A DNA stretch of 64,000 bases from Gordionus sp. m RMFG-2023. Lineage: Eukaryota > Nematomorpha > Gordioida > Chordodea > Parachordodidae. Positions 41,096-53,859 of the stretch are shown piece after piece. The notes under the pieces were generated by a model that was not told the origin of the DNA, did no database searches, and was given only the letters and a program-made list of their open reading frames with translations. The stretch is taken from assembly GCF_954871325.1 (NCBI RefSeq), contig NC_088776.1, forward strand, positions 14,322,052 to 14,386,051. Reading direction: 5' to 3'. Positions within the stretch are counted from its first letter, which is position 1. Every line of letters starts with the position of its first letter. The position numbers were made by a program, and so were the translations under genes.

Positions 41096-44000
41096 GTTTT
41101 TTTCTTTTATATAATAATTAGACTACAAATTTTAGGAGTTCTGCCATATAGACCATATATTGAAAAGCCAATTACTATTAGTTGTACTTCTGGTGTTTTA
41201 GAGCCTTTTATACCACCTGAAGGAGATGGTGTTTCTTCTAATATAAAAGGGAAAGCTATTGAACAAGCAAAAGGGGTGATGTTAAAAGGTTATAAAAATA
41301 TCTTTAATATATCTAGAGCTTGGAACTCTCAGAACTGAAACAAATTACTAGAACCTTCATTTTTTTTAGAATTTATAGAAACCAGAACTTATTATAAAAT
41401 TTTCAGAAACTATTACTGTTAAAAATAATTTATATATAATATTGACTATATTTACAAGCAATTTATGGTTTCATATTATTGAAAAACCATATATAAAAGA
41501 GTTTTTTAAAAATATAAACCCTTTTTGTAACTTATTTAGTTGAAGCAATTGGTGGAACCTCTCCTAGATAAAGTTTTAATTTATTAGTTTCTAAATATTA
41601 TTTTGTTTAATTTTCAAAATTTTAGGAATTTAAACCACTTTTATAAAATATTCAGAACTAGAACCATTTTTAGTCCAAGTTCCAAACTCTAATTATAATG
41701 ATATGTTACCTCTTATTTTTTTTACCTTCTAATTTTTTTAATAATAGTTAATTAACTATTTTCATTTGTGTATTTAATAGAGGTCTGCAATGGGCAGGTT
41801 TAATCTAAATGTCTGCCCTTTCACTTATTATTTAAACAAAATTCTGCTTATTTGCCCATCCATGAGTTTTTTAAAAGAATTTACCCACCTGCCCAACCAT
41901 TTATCTAAAAATTTTGTTTAACTGCCCACATATTTTAATGGCTAGTTTGGCTCTATTTATTTTAATGTTTTTTTAATTAATAAAATATGCAACATTATGA
42001 AATAAAATATTATTTTTTAATGCCGATCCACATATTTATCACCAATCTGATCCAATATTTTTCGATATTGGTTCAAAACCGATCTGATACCGATCCCATA
42101 TTTATACTGATTTTTTCACCACCCCCCTTTGATCCAAATGTAATTAAAAAATCAATATTTTTTATGCAAAAAATCGAATTATGCATTTAATTTTTTTATT
42201 TCTACAATTAAGACTATAATTTAAAAAAATTATGTTATAATAGATAAAAAAAACTTATAATTATGTTGTATAAATATACATAAAATAACAAAAAAAAAGT
42301 AAATAGATCAGATCAATTTTACATGTATCGTTGCCGATTCGATCCGATATTTAATATTGGTACAGCCCTATTATTTTTAATATGTAAAAATCTGTTCTGC
42401 TAATTTCTTCCAAAAATATGGTTTAACAAATCTCTTCAAATGAGCATTTGAATATTTTTATATCAAAAATAGTAGTTTAATTTACAAATATAAATATATA
42501 TTTTATAATATAAAATGACATAAATATAAAATTTTTTTTGTTCATCGAAAGTATTTTTTTTCTATTATTTTTATTTGTGATCACTTTATATAGAATAGAA
42601 TGTAAATTTAAATAAAAATGATTATCATTTTTTTAAATTGTGTAGGTTTTTCAATTAACAATAAAGCTTTTTTAAGTAAGTGGGCCCATACAGTTAAAAG
42701 AAAATTTTTTAAAACAGACAAATACTCTTCTGCATTGCACATTTTTCAAATGAATCTATGAAAGACGTTTTTATAACATTATAGAATTGGGCATTTAGCA
42801 GTTTATGTTAATTATGACAATTAATATTTGGGTCATTCCATATCAATCAATCACTTTACAACCTCACCAAAATATTAGCCCCTTTACTCTACTAGAACGG
42901 GAGATATAGGGTCTCAAAGTACCTCTGCGAGGTCATTTTTCGAAAAAAATGATTTTTTAAAATCGGGATAACTTTAATATTTAAATGTAGTATATTTATC
43001 TATCATGGCTCATTCTATAGCCCTAAGTAAACTCTTCCAAATATTTTAAATGGAATTAATTTTTAATTTATAAAATTTTTTTAAATTGCGGTAAAAAATT
43101 TGTAATTAATTTTTTTAAATTGCGTTAAAAAATTTGTAATTAATTTTTTTAAATGTTAGTATAATTTTTTTTTTCCAATTTTCAGATATTTTATAAAGAG
43201 TATCAAGAACTGTTCATATAAAAATTTTCAGAGTGGTAAAAAAAAGAATTAAATAGAAAAAATATAAAAACCACTAGATGGCGTTAATAATATTAAATAG
43301 CTTAAAATTTAATTTTTGAAATTTGTTGAATAAAATCGCATTTTGGCACAAAAATAAAATTTCCGCTATATAGCGCAAGTATTCTAAAATAGATAAATAT
43401 GATTTAAATTAATTATCGATTTTTCGATTTATTTTCCAAATTAAATTTACCAATTCCAGTTTTCTATTTTTACAAGAATTTTATCTATTTTTAAAATTAA
43501 TTATTTCTATTTAAATTTGAATATCATGATTTGTAAAAATCATTTTAATATAAAAAAGCATTTATCAAAGAAAGGACTCCATAAGATATGTCCATGGATG
43601 TCTGAATTTTCTAATATCAACATTGGAGATTATATCTGTGTCTTAACTTTATATAAATATAAAAAGGAGGATATTCCAAATTACGAGGAATACAAGATCC
43701 CTTCAACTTCAAATGAATTTTTAAATACCACCATAGAAACAGAAAAGGATGATAACCCACAACTCTCTTCGAATCCTTAAATTCAACTTTATTAGATATT
43801 GGACAATCTCCAATTAAAAAAAAGAGATTAAAAGATAAGAGACATCCTAAGCAAAAGCTTGCAAGAATTTCAAAGGGAATAGGCGAAATTCTTCAACCAG
43901 CTATGGAAATAAATAATAGCAACGATTTGATAATTCAAAATATGAAAAATGGTTACCCTTTCTTATCTAAAAATACTATAAGTAATTTTACTATGAATTA

Positions 44001-47000
44001 AATTAATAAATATTATAGAATAAATAAAAATATCTACTGATATATTTCACAAAAATGAGGTTTTTATTTATTTTAGAATACTTGCGCTATCTAGCGGAAA
44101 TTTTATTTTGTGCTAAAATGCGATTTATTCAACAAATATTATATTATAGGATATAAATAAAAGGAAGATTGACTTATATTTTCAAAAATTAAATCTTAAT
44201 CTATTTAAAATTATAAACGGCATCTAGCGGTTTTTTATTTTTGGAATTTTTTTTACTTAATTTATTTTTACCACTCTGAAAATTATTATATGAACAGTTC
44301 TTGATACTCTTTACAAAATATCTGAAAACAGGAAAAAAAATTTATACTAACATTTAAAAAAATTAATTACAAATTTTTGACCGCAATTTAAGAAAAATTA
44401 AAAATTAATTCCATTTAAAATATGTGGAAGAGTTTATTTAGGACTATAAAATGAGCCATGTTAGATAAATATACTACATTTAATATTAAAGTTATCCCAA
44501 TTTTAAAAAATCATTTTTTTCGAAAAATGACCCCGCAGAGCTACTTTGAGACCCTATATCTTCGGGGGGCTAATATTTTGGATCCGTCAATTACAACACT
44601 TCATTAACTTATATACCAAATTTCAGCAAAATCTGAGATGGTAGAGTTGTAAAGTGATTGATTTGATATGGAATGACCCATTTGGTATATTGGGTTATTG
44701 ATTATCCATGATCATCATTAAGTTAACTAGCTTCCATCATTTGAAAGAGATCGTTTTTCTTTAGGTAAATTTTAATAAGATTTGAGATACAAATTATGTA
44801 AGCAACATAAATTTTATTGCCTAGAAAAGGGAAAGAAGTGAGATATTAAGGATGTGCACAAGTTATTCACCCTGGTTCGATTTGGTGCATTATCTTTACC
44901 AAAGTTTTGCATAGGCAAGACTTCCTGAGCATGATTAAAATTGTATGTTACCCATGAAAAATATAGATTCTTCTAAAATAAAATTATTTAAAAGTATGAA
45001 AATTAGTTGTAGAAATGACAATAAATTTATTTTAAAATTGTTTTTATTCTTATTTTTTTAACACATATCATTTATATACACAAATATCTTAATACCCATT
45101 TGATTTATTGTACTCATCAATAGGTCTATGCCGATTTAATATTAGATCAGCACCGATTTAGGGTTGTCAAGAAATATCGGATCGAGCCGTTCTTTTTTTT
45201 TACTAAAGCGATCTGATCCAATAATTTTTATTGTTTTTAGTTAGATTATATTTTTTTTATTTTATAAATAATTTCATAATAATTTAATGAAAGGAACTAA
45301 TATACAATTTATTTTTTGTAATGTTTAAAAAAATAGTTTAAAATTTTGTACTATTTTTTTATTATCTGCAAAAAGGAGGATTTTAAAAATATGAAACGAG
45401 TCACCATTCAGTTTGTGCTGCTAAACGGCTCGATTTGCCAATATTAAAAACGATTAAATCAAAATTTTGACCAAGAGTAAATTACCCATATTTATTAATT
45501 TTTCCCAGAGATATCAGAAAGGTTTGGACTTCTATTGGCGAAATTTTGAGGCATAGGTAATAATATTTTAGTTAAAATTTTGATTTGGTCCTTTTTAAAA
45601 TAGGCTAAATGGAGCTGTTTATCAACACTACATTCCCCATGAATATTGCAAATATTAAATGAGAATAATAACTTATGAAAGATATAAAATACACTTAATC
45701 ATTCGTGAAAGTTAGTTGGTTAAGTAAAAAATATTGATATATTTATGACATTGATACAATGATAGATGGTTAATAAAAATAAATATCAGTTCGGAATCGG
45801 ATCCGTTTTTTAGTAATATCGGATCGGATCGGTAAAAAATTTATGGATCGGCACCATCAGATTTAAAGTTTAAATTAATAAAAATGTCTAAATAAAATAT
45901 TTTTTGTCTAACATTTATGATTTGTTTTTTTTGCATTTCTATCTCTGTATATTTAATATATAATGATTTTATTGAATAAAAAAATTGAATAATGCTTAAA
46001 TTTTTTGATATTAATACTCATTTGTAAAGTAACAAGAAAGCATTTAATTATACACGTATTCTCTTAAATTAAAATTGCATAAAAATTTAATAGCACCAAA
46101 ATATAATATACACATAATTTTATCTTATGAATAATAGGAAGATCAATGTTGGATGTTCAAAAAATTAAAAAAATTGATCCTGAATTTAGTATAAAATTGT
46201 TTCCTTCATTAGCTCATGATATTTATATTAGAGCTCATCACGCTATGATGGCAGTTGATGAAAAAGTATTACACGAATTGGTCACTGAGAAAGCATATGT
46301 CGATATGACTCATGGACTGGAACATTGCACAGTATGATTTTTAATACATTTTTCGCAAAATTTCTGGATTCACCAAGATATTTATTATTGTATTTGCTCC
46401 CACTCCCCATTAGTTATCAAGTAGACCAAAGATTTTAAATATTAATATATTGTTTTTATAGATATAGAATTTTTTAATCCTTTATTTGAAATTAGATTAT
46501 ATTGATAACTTATAAAAGAGATTGGCAATATTTAAGCATAATTATGTTATCTACATATTAATTTTATAATGTATATTTTTTTCATTATGGGTTTATATGA
46601 TAACAAAATATTATAAGGATTCAAACTTGATTTTTTACAGGTAGATTGGAAATTCTGCAAATCTATCGAACCTCCCAAGATAGTTCACGCCCGAGTATTT
46701 TCTCTCAAGCCCACAAAATCAGGGCCACCTGACTTTGGACAGATAACAGTTAGGCTCTACACTCGCCAACGATTAGCTATATACGATCGTTTTGGTAGGC
46801 TCAAATATGGGGCTTGTCCGACTCATGTTCAAGTATTATTATTACATTCGTTTATGATTTATCTGAAATTTTAATTTATTTGTTTTCTTTGAAATGATTT
46901 TTTTACGCACCCTTTATTGCCATATTTATGCAAGTTTATGGGATCATAATATAAAGATCTATAGATAAAATAATTAGGAGGTTACAAGGAAAATTTTTTG

Positions 47001-47602
47001 TAGTCATAATAAAACAGCTCAATAAAGAACAAAAATGTGGGTCTATAATCATTTTTACAAATTAAGACCATTTTAGGTCCATTCCTTTTTTAAAAATCGC
47101 CCTTATTTTTTCTGACACCGTCTATATTTATAAAATTTGGTTCAGTCGAATTTTATAAATAGCTTCAAAAGGAAGTCGAAAATATGAGAAATGAATGAAT
47201 TTTTAGATGAATCATCATGCGATTTCTCCACTAGATAATTATTTGGTTAAATTTTTTTGCCCAGCCCAGGTTTTTAAATATATTTAAGAGCGCCTAATCC
47301 TATATGCAATTATATTTTACAATTAATGCGATACCTTAATACTAAATTAAATTTTTCTTTACACCCACGCCCAGAACTCAGAGATACCTCCTCGAGATGT
47401 TTTAGAATATGTAGTATTTGAAAACCATTTAGCGGATACTTACGGCAAATGGAGACTGCATGCAAAGACCGTTCCTGATTGGTTACAAGGCGGATCCAAT
47501 CAAATCATTAAAACATTTGCTACCGAATCTTTAAACGAACCGGATCCTACAACAGAACCTGATCTTGTTGATCACAAAGAAGAATTGATACGGAAAAATT
47601 AA
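40938..47602 (+). CDS. MRPL45: MRPL45, mitochondrial large-subunit ribosomal protein mL45 (5 exons seen)
   Basis: mL45 is a TIM44-like protein of the mitochondrial 39S subunit that helps dock ribosomes at the inner membrane. Exons 40938-41095, 41136-41288, 46138-46331, 46641-46832 and 47375-47602 join in frame to TAA. From the first ATG (40954) they give 302 residues, close to human (306). Diagnostic stretches are KHYNPRFRFLRAKKF, ISCTSGVLEPFIPPEGDG, FPSLAHDIYIRAHHAM, FGQITVRLYTRQRLAIYDRF and DVLEYVVFENHLADTYGKWR, the last two in the TIM44-like domain. The frame stays open upstream of ATG to an acceptor at 40937, so a transit-peptide exon probably lies further upstream. The giant MULE ends 333 bp before this exon. 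The 4.85-kb third intron carries an inverted-repeat transposon. Confidence 0.95.
41136..41288 (+). CDS. MRPL45: MRPL45 exon (PPEGD motif)
   Basis: Acceptor TTTTAG, donor GT at 41289. It encodes VLPYRPYIEKPITISCTSGV and LEPFIPPEGDG, the most conserved N-terminal segment of mL45. The intron before it is only 40 bp. Confidence 0.95.
41770..42376. repeat. Two repeat remnants in the MRPL45 intron
   Basis: 41778-41950 opens GGTCTGCAATGGGCAGGTTT and has several TGCCCA words, like a diverged hAT tip. 42018-42376 is bounded by CCGATCCACATATTTATC and CGATTCGATCCGATATTTAA with many GATCCGAT words. Relatives of the second occur at 45130-45215 and 45788-45868. Confidence 0.5.
42830..44679. mobile_element. 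Inverted-repeat DNA transposon, 1.85 kb, about 570-620-bp arms
   Basis: GGGTCATTCCATATCAA-type tips at both ends, a possible 4-bp duplication ATTT outside, and arms that match inverted from 42830-43405 to about 44068-44679 (for instance CTTGCGCTATCTAGCGGAAA on the right against its reverse on the left). The interior keeps part of one gene (43517-44001). The superfamily is not recognised. It is in the MRPL45 third intron. Confidence 0.88.
43517..44001 (+). pseudogene. N-terminal remnant of an unidentified transposase
   Basis: The first 87 codons (ICKNHFNIKKHLSKKGLHKI, SNINIGDYICVLTLYKYKK) resemble the N-terminal zinc-binding region of transposases with a GDxxC pattern, though most metal ligands are gone. 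A one-base frame change near 43775 leads into STLLDIGQSPIKKKRLKDKR, KQKLARISKGIGEILQ and a stop at 43999-44001. No catalytic core is present, so the element depends on a helper elsewhere. The family is uncertain. Confidence 0.5.
45412..45630. mobile_element. MITE, AAACGGCTCG family, copy 1 (diverged)
   Basis: GTGCTGCTAAACGGCTCGAT at the left and GAGCTGTTTATCAACACT at the right, with the shared interior (CAGAAAGGTTTGGACTT, AATTTTGAGGCATAGG) in the order seen at 48490. Confidence 0.75.
46138..46331 (+). CDS. MRPL45: MRPL45 exon (TIM44-like domain start)
   Basis: Acceptor AATAG, donor GTATGA. It encodes SMLDVQKIKKIDPEF, LAHDIYIRAHHAMMAVDEKV and LVTEKAYVDMTHGLEHCT. Confidence 0.95.
46641..46832 (+). 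CDS. MRPL45: MRPL45 exon (TIM44-like core)
   Basis: Acceptor TTTACAG, donor GTATTA; 64 codons in phase 0. It encodes VDWKFCKSIEPPKIVHARVF and FGQITVRLYTRQRLAIYDRF. Confidence 0.96.
47375..47602 (+). CDS. MRPL45: MRPL45 last exon
   Basis: Acceptor GCCCAG; reads NSEIPPRDVLEYVVFENHL then DTYGKWRLHAKTVPDW and an acidic tail to TAA at 47600-47602. AATAAA-type signals follow near 47770. Confidence 0.96.
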   Translation, partial: NSEIPPRDVLEYVVFENHLADTYGKWRLHAKTVPDWLQGGSNQIIKTFATESLNEPDPTTEPDLVDHKEELIRKN

Positions 47603-48489
47603 ACTGAATTCTGCAACACATATGTTTTGGTTGAGAGATGTTGATATTTTGTTTTAGATAAATTTTATATTTTGTAGGATAGAAGGATAGTCACTGTTGA
47701 TTAAGGAATATACTCATTAAGATTTGTATAATATTTATTTATTTTATTAAGCATAAAAAATTAAGTGCAAATAAATATATACTATATATTTAATTTTATT
47801 GTTTATATCATTTTATGTTTAACATCCTGAAGCGGCCATGTGTTTAAGCCTTATTCAGATACAAAGATAAGATGACAATATTTAAGAAAAAAAATAATAA
47901 GGATTGCAAATAATTTCTGAATAAAATTTAGCTCTATATTTAATTATTTTTTTTAAACTTGACACATGAACGGCTCAACGAATATTGACATGACAACATG
48001 GCTAGACATAAAAATTTATCATATTATGTTACATGGACATGTCAATTACTTCTATTTATTTTAAACTATATAAACCATTCAAATCTTTTTAGTTATCATA
48101 GTAATCTAGATTAGATATCAATCTGGCTTGTTAAGATTTAGTAAAATTTTTCATCATGACCTGTAAAAAAAATGATTTGGAAAAAAATCACTAATTTACT
48201 TTATTCTAAATTAAACAAAATTTACGAAATTCTGTATTTGATTGGCGAATTTGAATATTTTGTACAAGTTTCCCTACTAGCTCTTTAAATTTTTAGTTCA
48301 GCCGGGCCACGTAGACCTCTTATCTAGAAGCCTAAAAAATAGGACGATAAAATTTAACACTTTTTTAATATAATATTTTGGCCCATAATTTAATTTTTTT
48401 AGTGAGGAAACTTCGAAAAAAATAATGTGATTTGACACTATGTTAAATTTATAATTAAATTTTTGGGCTTTTTCAGACACGTTGGCAGT
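47603..48489. other. Downstream of MRPL45, nothing recognised
   Basis: AT-rich; a GC-richer patch near 48300 (CCGGGCCACGTAGACC) is the only irregularity. Confidence 0.5.
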
Positions 48490-48708
48490 AGTGTTGTTAA
48501 ACGGCTCGTTTTGAGCCTATTTTAAAAAGGTTATCTCAATATTTCATCCAGAAAAATATTACGCAAGCCTGAAGATTTTGCTCATAGAATGAACAAAGGT
48601 TTAGACATATATTATCGAAATCTCAAGGCTTAGGCAATATTTTTCTGACTAAAATATTAAGTTAGCCGTTTTAAAAAATCGGCTCAAAACGAGCTGTTTA
48701 ACAACACT
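48490..48708. mobile_element. MITE, AAACGGCTCG family, copy 2
   Basis: Ends AGTGTTGTTAAACGGCTCGT and its inverted copy; 219 bp with an inverted interior (AAAATATTACGCAAGCC against GGCTTAGGCAATATTTTT). The best-preserved copy of the family in the window. Confidence 0.9.
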
Positions 48709-49991
48709 AGCTGACAAACCGTTAGATTAACCATTAAATTTAATCATTTCGTTATAGTTTGAAATGGATTGGGAATTTTAAAAAATATTATGTCTATTAG
48801 TATTACATCTCTGAAAATACCAAAAACGTTTGTCTGATTTATTCAAATTCTTGGAAATGTTAATAGTTTATTGGTGTGATAACGAAGTTATCGCCACTTT
48901 TGTAAAGCTATAGTTTATAAAAAAAAATAACTATAGTTATTAGATCTAATCATAAATGACTATGATTAATAGCCATAATCAAATTTAAATAGCTCTGACT
49001 AATAATTCCTGTTAGCATCCACTTTATACACTCTTATATAAAAATAATGCATCTAGCGTAATTTAACAACTGGTTAAAATTTAAAAACAAGTACAATTCT
49101 AATAGGGGATTATTCGATTCATTTAAACGAATAGAAAATTTTACTATTCCTATTTGTTTTGAATAATTCGACTTTTAATTAAAAAATAATCCTATTGCAC
49201 TATTATGTTATTTTAAAACTCGTTAATAAATTATGCAGTCAGTTTTAAAAAGGGGACCTGAGTTGAACTGATTCAAATATTGGATGGAAAATTTATCCGA
49301 TTAAATAGGCGTAGCAGGGGAGAGTACTAGGTTGGTTTCCCCCGTAAATTTTATTGGAGATCTTTAGGTTGATTTTTTAGTTATCTTTAAAAATAGTTTT
49401 TATAGATAAAAAAAAGGTTGATGATTATAGGTTTAAGAAAAAATAATTATGCTCTACTTTTTATTAATATATGAATAATAATAAGATTGGATCTTATTCT
49501 TCTAGACAACTATCTGTTATTATATTGCATATTCATATTCCCAATGACCCCTCTTTTTGAGAGGACTTTTTGATAATTTAATCAATCAAAGTCATTTAAT
49601 TCATCAGTCATCATCATATAAATTTAATTAAAAATGAATTATATTTTTATTTATTAATTATACGTTTATTTGGGGTTGAAAATTGGTATTTGGATAAAAT
49701 AGAAAAATGGTGGTAGTATTTTTAAGAGTTTAAAAATAGTGCAAGATAATTAAAAATAAGTTGGTTTTTAAAAAATTTCTCAATTTATATATATATTTAA
49801 AAACAAATGATCAAATATACCACATAACTATTGCCCACTACTATTGGGACACCACAAATAATAATTATTGATACAAAGTAGTATAATATCCATTAAGTCA
49901 TATATATTGAAAGAACAAGTAATATATTTTGGGCCGTGCTAATATTTTGACGACAAGGAAAAAATGCTTCCAATTCAACAACTGTTAAAAG
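48709..49991. other. Intergenic AT-rich DNA, nothing recognised
   Basis: No coding segment or clear repeat boundary. Confidence 0.5.
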
Positions 49992-50649
49992 CAGGGTTGA
50001 CAAGTCGGCAATTGACTTGTCTAATTCGGTAAATTAACTGGAATAATATTTGACTTGGTCATTGGTCAAATATTCTAACAAATCTGAAGGAAAAAAAGTT
50101 AAAAATATGTTCGAAAAATGAAAAAACGATATAAATACATATGATCTTATTTATTGGGTCCCCAATATCAAGGTGAGTATCTCACTAATAGTGAATTTAA
50201 TGAATTGGTATAATTCAAGAATTAAGCATTTTACAAGGTGGTGATGATCAAAATATTTCGGCATGTTTAATAGCAAATAATGTGAAAAGCAATAACTTCA
50301 ATAAGAAACAATCAGATTCCGGCCACAGTGGAATGAAATTTTCCCACCAGGCATTTTACAAACAATATCTAGTTCTACTTCTTCAGAAAGAAATTTATCG
50401 ATTTGAGTTAATATTCTTACTAAAATAGAAATCGATTGAAGATCTCGACAACAGCAAAATTGATTGAAATATTAAAGAAATTGAATATGAATCAGGACAA
50501 GGGAGAAGCATTAGTTATTGAATGACAATGAATTTAAAAAATATTATAAAATTAAATTGTAGATTCGTTATAATAATATATATAAAATTAAGTAAATATT
50601 GACTTAAAAAAACATTTATTCGAATTTGACGGTCAAATCAACAACCCTG
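49992..50649. mobile_element. Non-autonomous hAT, 658 bp, with transposase relic
   Basis: Tips CAGGGTTGACAAGTCGGCAA and the inverted CAGGGTTGTTGATTTGACCG, with a perfect 8-bp duplication GTTAAAAG (49984-49991, 50650-50657). The interior near 50370-50410 reads STSSERNLSRFEL, a decayed form of the hAT dimerisation signature. Confidence 0.92.
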
Positions 50650-51137
50650 GTTAAAAGTGACCTTTTCCTTATTCATTAGTAAGTGTTATATAATCTGCCA
50701 ATATAAATATGTTGTTTTGTTAAATAGAAAAGCAAATAATAATAAATACTCCATCTAGCGAATTTTTTAAAATAAATTTTTTTTAAATAAATAGTTATTT
50801 ATAAAAATAATTTATATATATTTTCAATATTCCTAATATTGTTGGCAATAATATTTACCTAAATATTTTAATACTTTCCCATTTTCTAAATTAGTTTTCT
50901 CATTAAAACATCTTTTACAATTTTAAACATGTGTTTTTTCCTTTTATTAGTGTTATATATATCCTCAGATGAAGATCGTATATGTTATATTTTCTAACTT
51001 TTCAGGAGAGCAATTTTAAAAATTTGCCTATCTTATTTTCAATAGGATATTAATATTTTATTTTTAAATTATTATAGATCTAACTAATATACTTTTGCTA
51101 GAACACTTATTTTTTTATTCTAAAAGTGGAAATGGAA

Positions 51138-51530
51138 TCATGTTAAATTTGCTAATAGGAAAAAAACCCGTATAAAAAAATATTCACAGGGAAATAAATT
51201 ATGAAAATTAATTTCAAATAAAAAGATTATTTTTAAAAAATCAAATTTGACGCTTATAAACAATGCTTTTTGAAATTCTCTTACATAAAATAAAATTGGT
51301 TTAGGCCAAACACCTCTTCTACGAGATCTTCGAAATCGAAGAATAATGGGATAGGAATGCTTTATACTACTAATATATGGGGTTGGGTAAAGTGAGAAGG
51401 TGAGATAAGTATGTTTGATTTTTCCTTTTTTGCTGATTGATTTACATCTTGAAGGAGAGGAGAATAGAATAGGATGAAACAACATGGTATTTGGATATAA
51501 ATTTTGCCATGTCTCCAAAAAAATTTTCAA
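51138..51530 (-). CDS. Unidentified 130-codon open frame
   Basis: Longer than expected by chance in such AT-rich DNA. The protein is hydrophobic and aromatic-rich with a central basic patch (RFRRSRRRGVWPKP). No domain is recognised and the T-rich coding strand could make it spurious. On the opposite strand, 51305-51395 also shows a short coding-like stretch (STRSSKSKNNGIGMLYTTN) with a possible acceptor, faintly reminiscent of Sec61-beta; this is too weak to call. Confidence 0.2.
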   Translation of the reverse strand: MKIFLETWQNLYPNTMLFHPILFSSPSRCKSISKKGKIKHTYLTFSLYPTPYISSIKHSYPIILRFRRSRRRGVWPKPILFYVREFQKALFISVKFDFLKIIFLFEINFHNLFPCEYFFIRVFFLLANLT

Positions 51531-51583
51531 TAATTATACGTCATTAGAATATCAATAAACGCTATTTTTACCAAAGCTATTTT

Positions 51584-52015
51584 TTGTTTACTCTAATAAA
51601 CGCAATACATCAGGAAAGCATTTATTCCCTGTTTTATTTTATATATACATGTATTTTGAAAAGTCTGCTATCAATGAAGACCGATGTAAGCTTCTTTTTT
51701 GGCTTGATAGACGGCTTAACATTTGTTCCCTTATGTAATATGGGCAATGTAATGACATTCTGGATATCTACTCCTAACAATTCTAAGGATTTTCTCGATT
51801 ATTTTCACAAAAATTTTATCAAGGGAGGTAGCCAGAGGCTATTCTCAATCCCAGCCACGTCGAATTGAGCCTCGATTTCCTCCAGAAACCTAGAACGTAA
51901 ATCAGAATAATCTATCTGACGAAGAAAGCACAATTTATCGTTATTCTAATCTTGTTATAAATAAACACCCATTAATCTGGGTATTAATTTTAAAAAATAG
52001 GATACGATGTGGCTA
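51584..52015 (+). other. Possible remnant of an unidentified host gene, part 1
   Basis: 94 open codons from 51584 (FFFGLIDGLTFVPLCNMGNV, then NNSKDFLDYFHKNFIKGG), then GC-richer stretches reading RRIEPRFPPET and SDEESTIYRYSNLVINKHPL in other frames. Composition looks coding, but no single splice model is convincing and no family is recognised. Confidence 0.3.
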
Positions 52016-52559
52016 CAGGGTTGCCATATCTCCCCCCATCAGCGGGAGACTCCGCAATTTTTTAGTTTACAAAACATCTCTCCCGCAAAAATCTACCGCA
52101 ATTTTTTAATTTATCCCGCAATTTTTTTTTTAGTATTTTAAAATTTTTAATATATAAATAATAATTTTGAGAGACATTAATTGATTATTTTTAAAATAAT
52201 TTTAAATATTTATTCGAAAAACATGTCTAGTTTGTAAATTTCTTTCTATCCTATTTTATTTTTATCCAATAATAAATCAACATCATTTCGTTCATATAAG
52301 TCAGTACAGGGGAGTATATCAACATCGATTGCAATACAAAAATATTCCCAAATAATAAATAATACAGATGCAGCTACATTTGTGGAAATCGTATACATCT
52401 CTCATGTAGTTCAACATTCACAGAGCTATATCATCATAATGTGGGTCGAATCTTTTTCTCATGATATTTAACGACTCCAATATGTGCAAACCTTACTTAT
52501 GGCAGAACAAAAATGAGCAAGGCTATCACAAGTGTTTTAGTACCTGAATCCTAGAGGTC

Positions 52560-53546
52560 AATTCTGGACGATTTGAAAGATGGGCACCCATATGAAATTC
52601 TAACAGATGCAACTAATAAGGGAAATATCAAAACATTTCCCTTGATCGTTCGCTATTTCAACAAGAATAAGAACATTTCAATAAAACTGTTAAAATTTAT
52701 TCCTCGGATAATGAAAAATCCAACAATGTAGCAAGCCACATAATGGTAAATATAGCTGATTCAGGGTTATCAATGATTAGCATGTCAGCTTTCTGCGCTG
52801 ATAATACCTCTGTAAATTTTGGCAAAAACCAAAGTTACAGGATTGAGGCAGCACAATAATGAATTAATACCAATTGGCTGTATATGCCATATATTACATA
52901 ATTCTTGAAAGAAGGCAATAAATGTACTATCTGTGGATGTCGAAATAATTGTGATGAAATGTTTTAACGAATTTAGTCATCAAATAAAAAAGTTAATGTA
53001 TAAAAAGTTTTTAAAATTTTACAAACCCTTAAAAAAATACTTCTTAAATAAAGATTTTAAAAGCTGCCCTAAAATGTTAAAAAAAAATTTCGAGTATGAA
53101 ATGGCAGAAGCATATTTGGGATTCGTTTCACATGTAGGAGATCTACTTCGTGCATTTAATATTCAGTTGCAATCAGAATATTCTTTATAGAAAAGATTCA
53201 CAAAATCATGCTACAGCTCTGTTCATCTATACAGTTAAAAATTGATAATAAATTTTATGGCGCTATTGCTAAAAATATTATAATAAAATGTTCAAATAAG
53301 ACTCTAATTAATACATTTTTAAATGAAGCAGATATTTTTATTAAGACAATTTTAGAATATTTACAATCAAAATTTGATTTTAATAACTCTATTTACAAAT
53401 GTATAAATATTATGACCTTGGAACAGAAACCATCAATTGATGGTTTTTATAATTTAATAAATATATTAAAAATACCGAAAGACATTGATTTCTTGTTTGA
53501 GGAGATTGTAATTCTCTCTATTTTTTATGATCGCCAAAATTATTAA
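52560..53546 (+). pseudogene. hAT transposase remnant (forward copy)
   Basis: Stretches in several frames read LTDATNKGNIKTFPLIVRYF, SGLSMISMSAFCADNTSVNF, IPIGCICHILHN, SVDVEIIVMKCFNEFSHQIK, LKKYFLNKDFKSCPKMLKK, MAEAYLGFVSHV and MLQLCSSIQLKIDNKF. The AFCADNT and GCxxHILHN blocks are the catalytic-core motifs of ZBED/TTF-type hAT transposases. Stops and frame changes make it inactive. The end of the segment (53208-53546) is a 112-codon open stretch. Confidence 0.85.
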
Positions 53547-53859
53547 AGTTAGTTGGTCTAATAGCAGAGGAGAAATAGGTAGGAATTTTTCGTAATACTG
53601 ATAAATCCCCATGCTTGGAAAAAATATGCTAGTATGTCTTCTCCTTACCTCATTCTAATGCCTCATCCAAGCGCATTTTTAGCCTGATGAGGACTGCCTG
53701 GAAAAAGGAGAGAAATAACAACATTAGAGGCCGAGCAAATATATAATATGTCATGCCAGGAATTTTATAAATATCCCAATAACGACGGTAAATATTTAGT
53801 TCTATTATTTAAATCTCAAGTAAAATATAATTAAGTTTTAGCAATGGCGACATAAAATT

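Noticed and set aside
51305-51395. Sec61-beta pseudogene
   Set aside because: Only a few residues around a GM..YT pattern agree and the membrane segment is not convincing.
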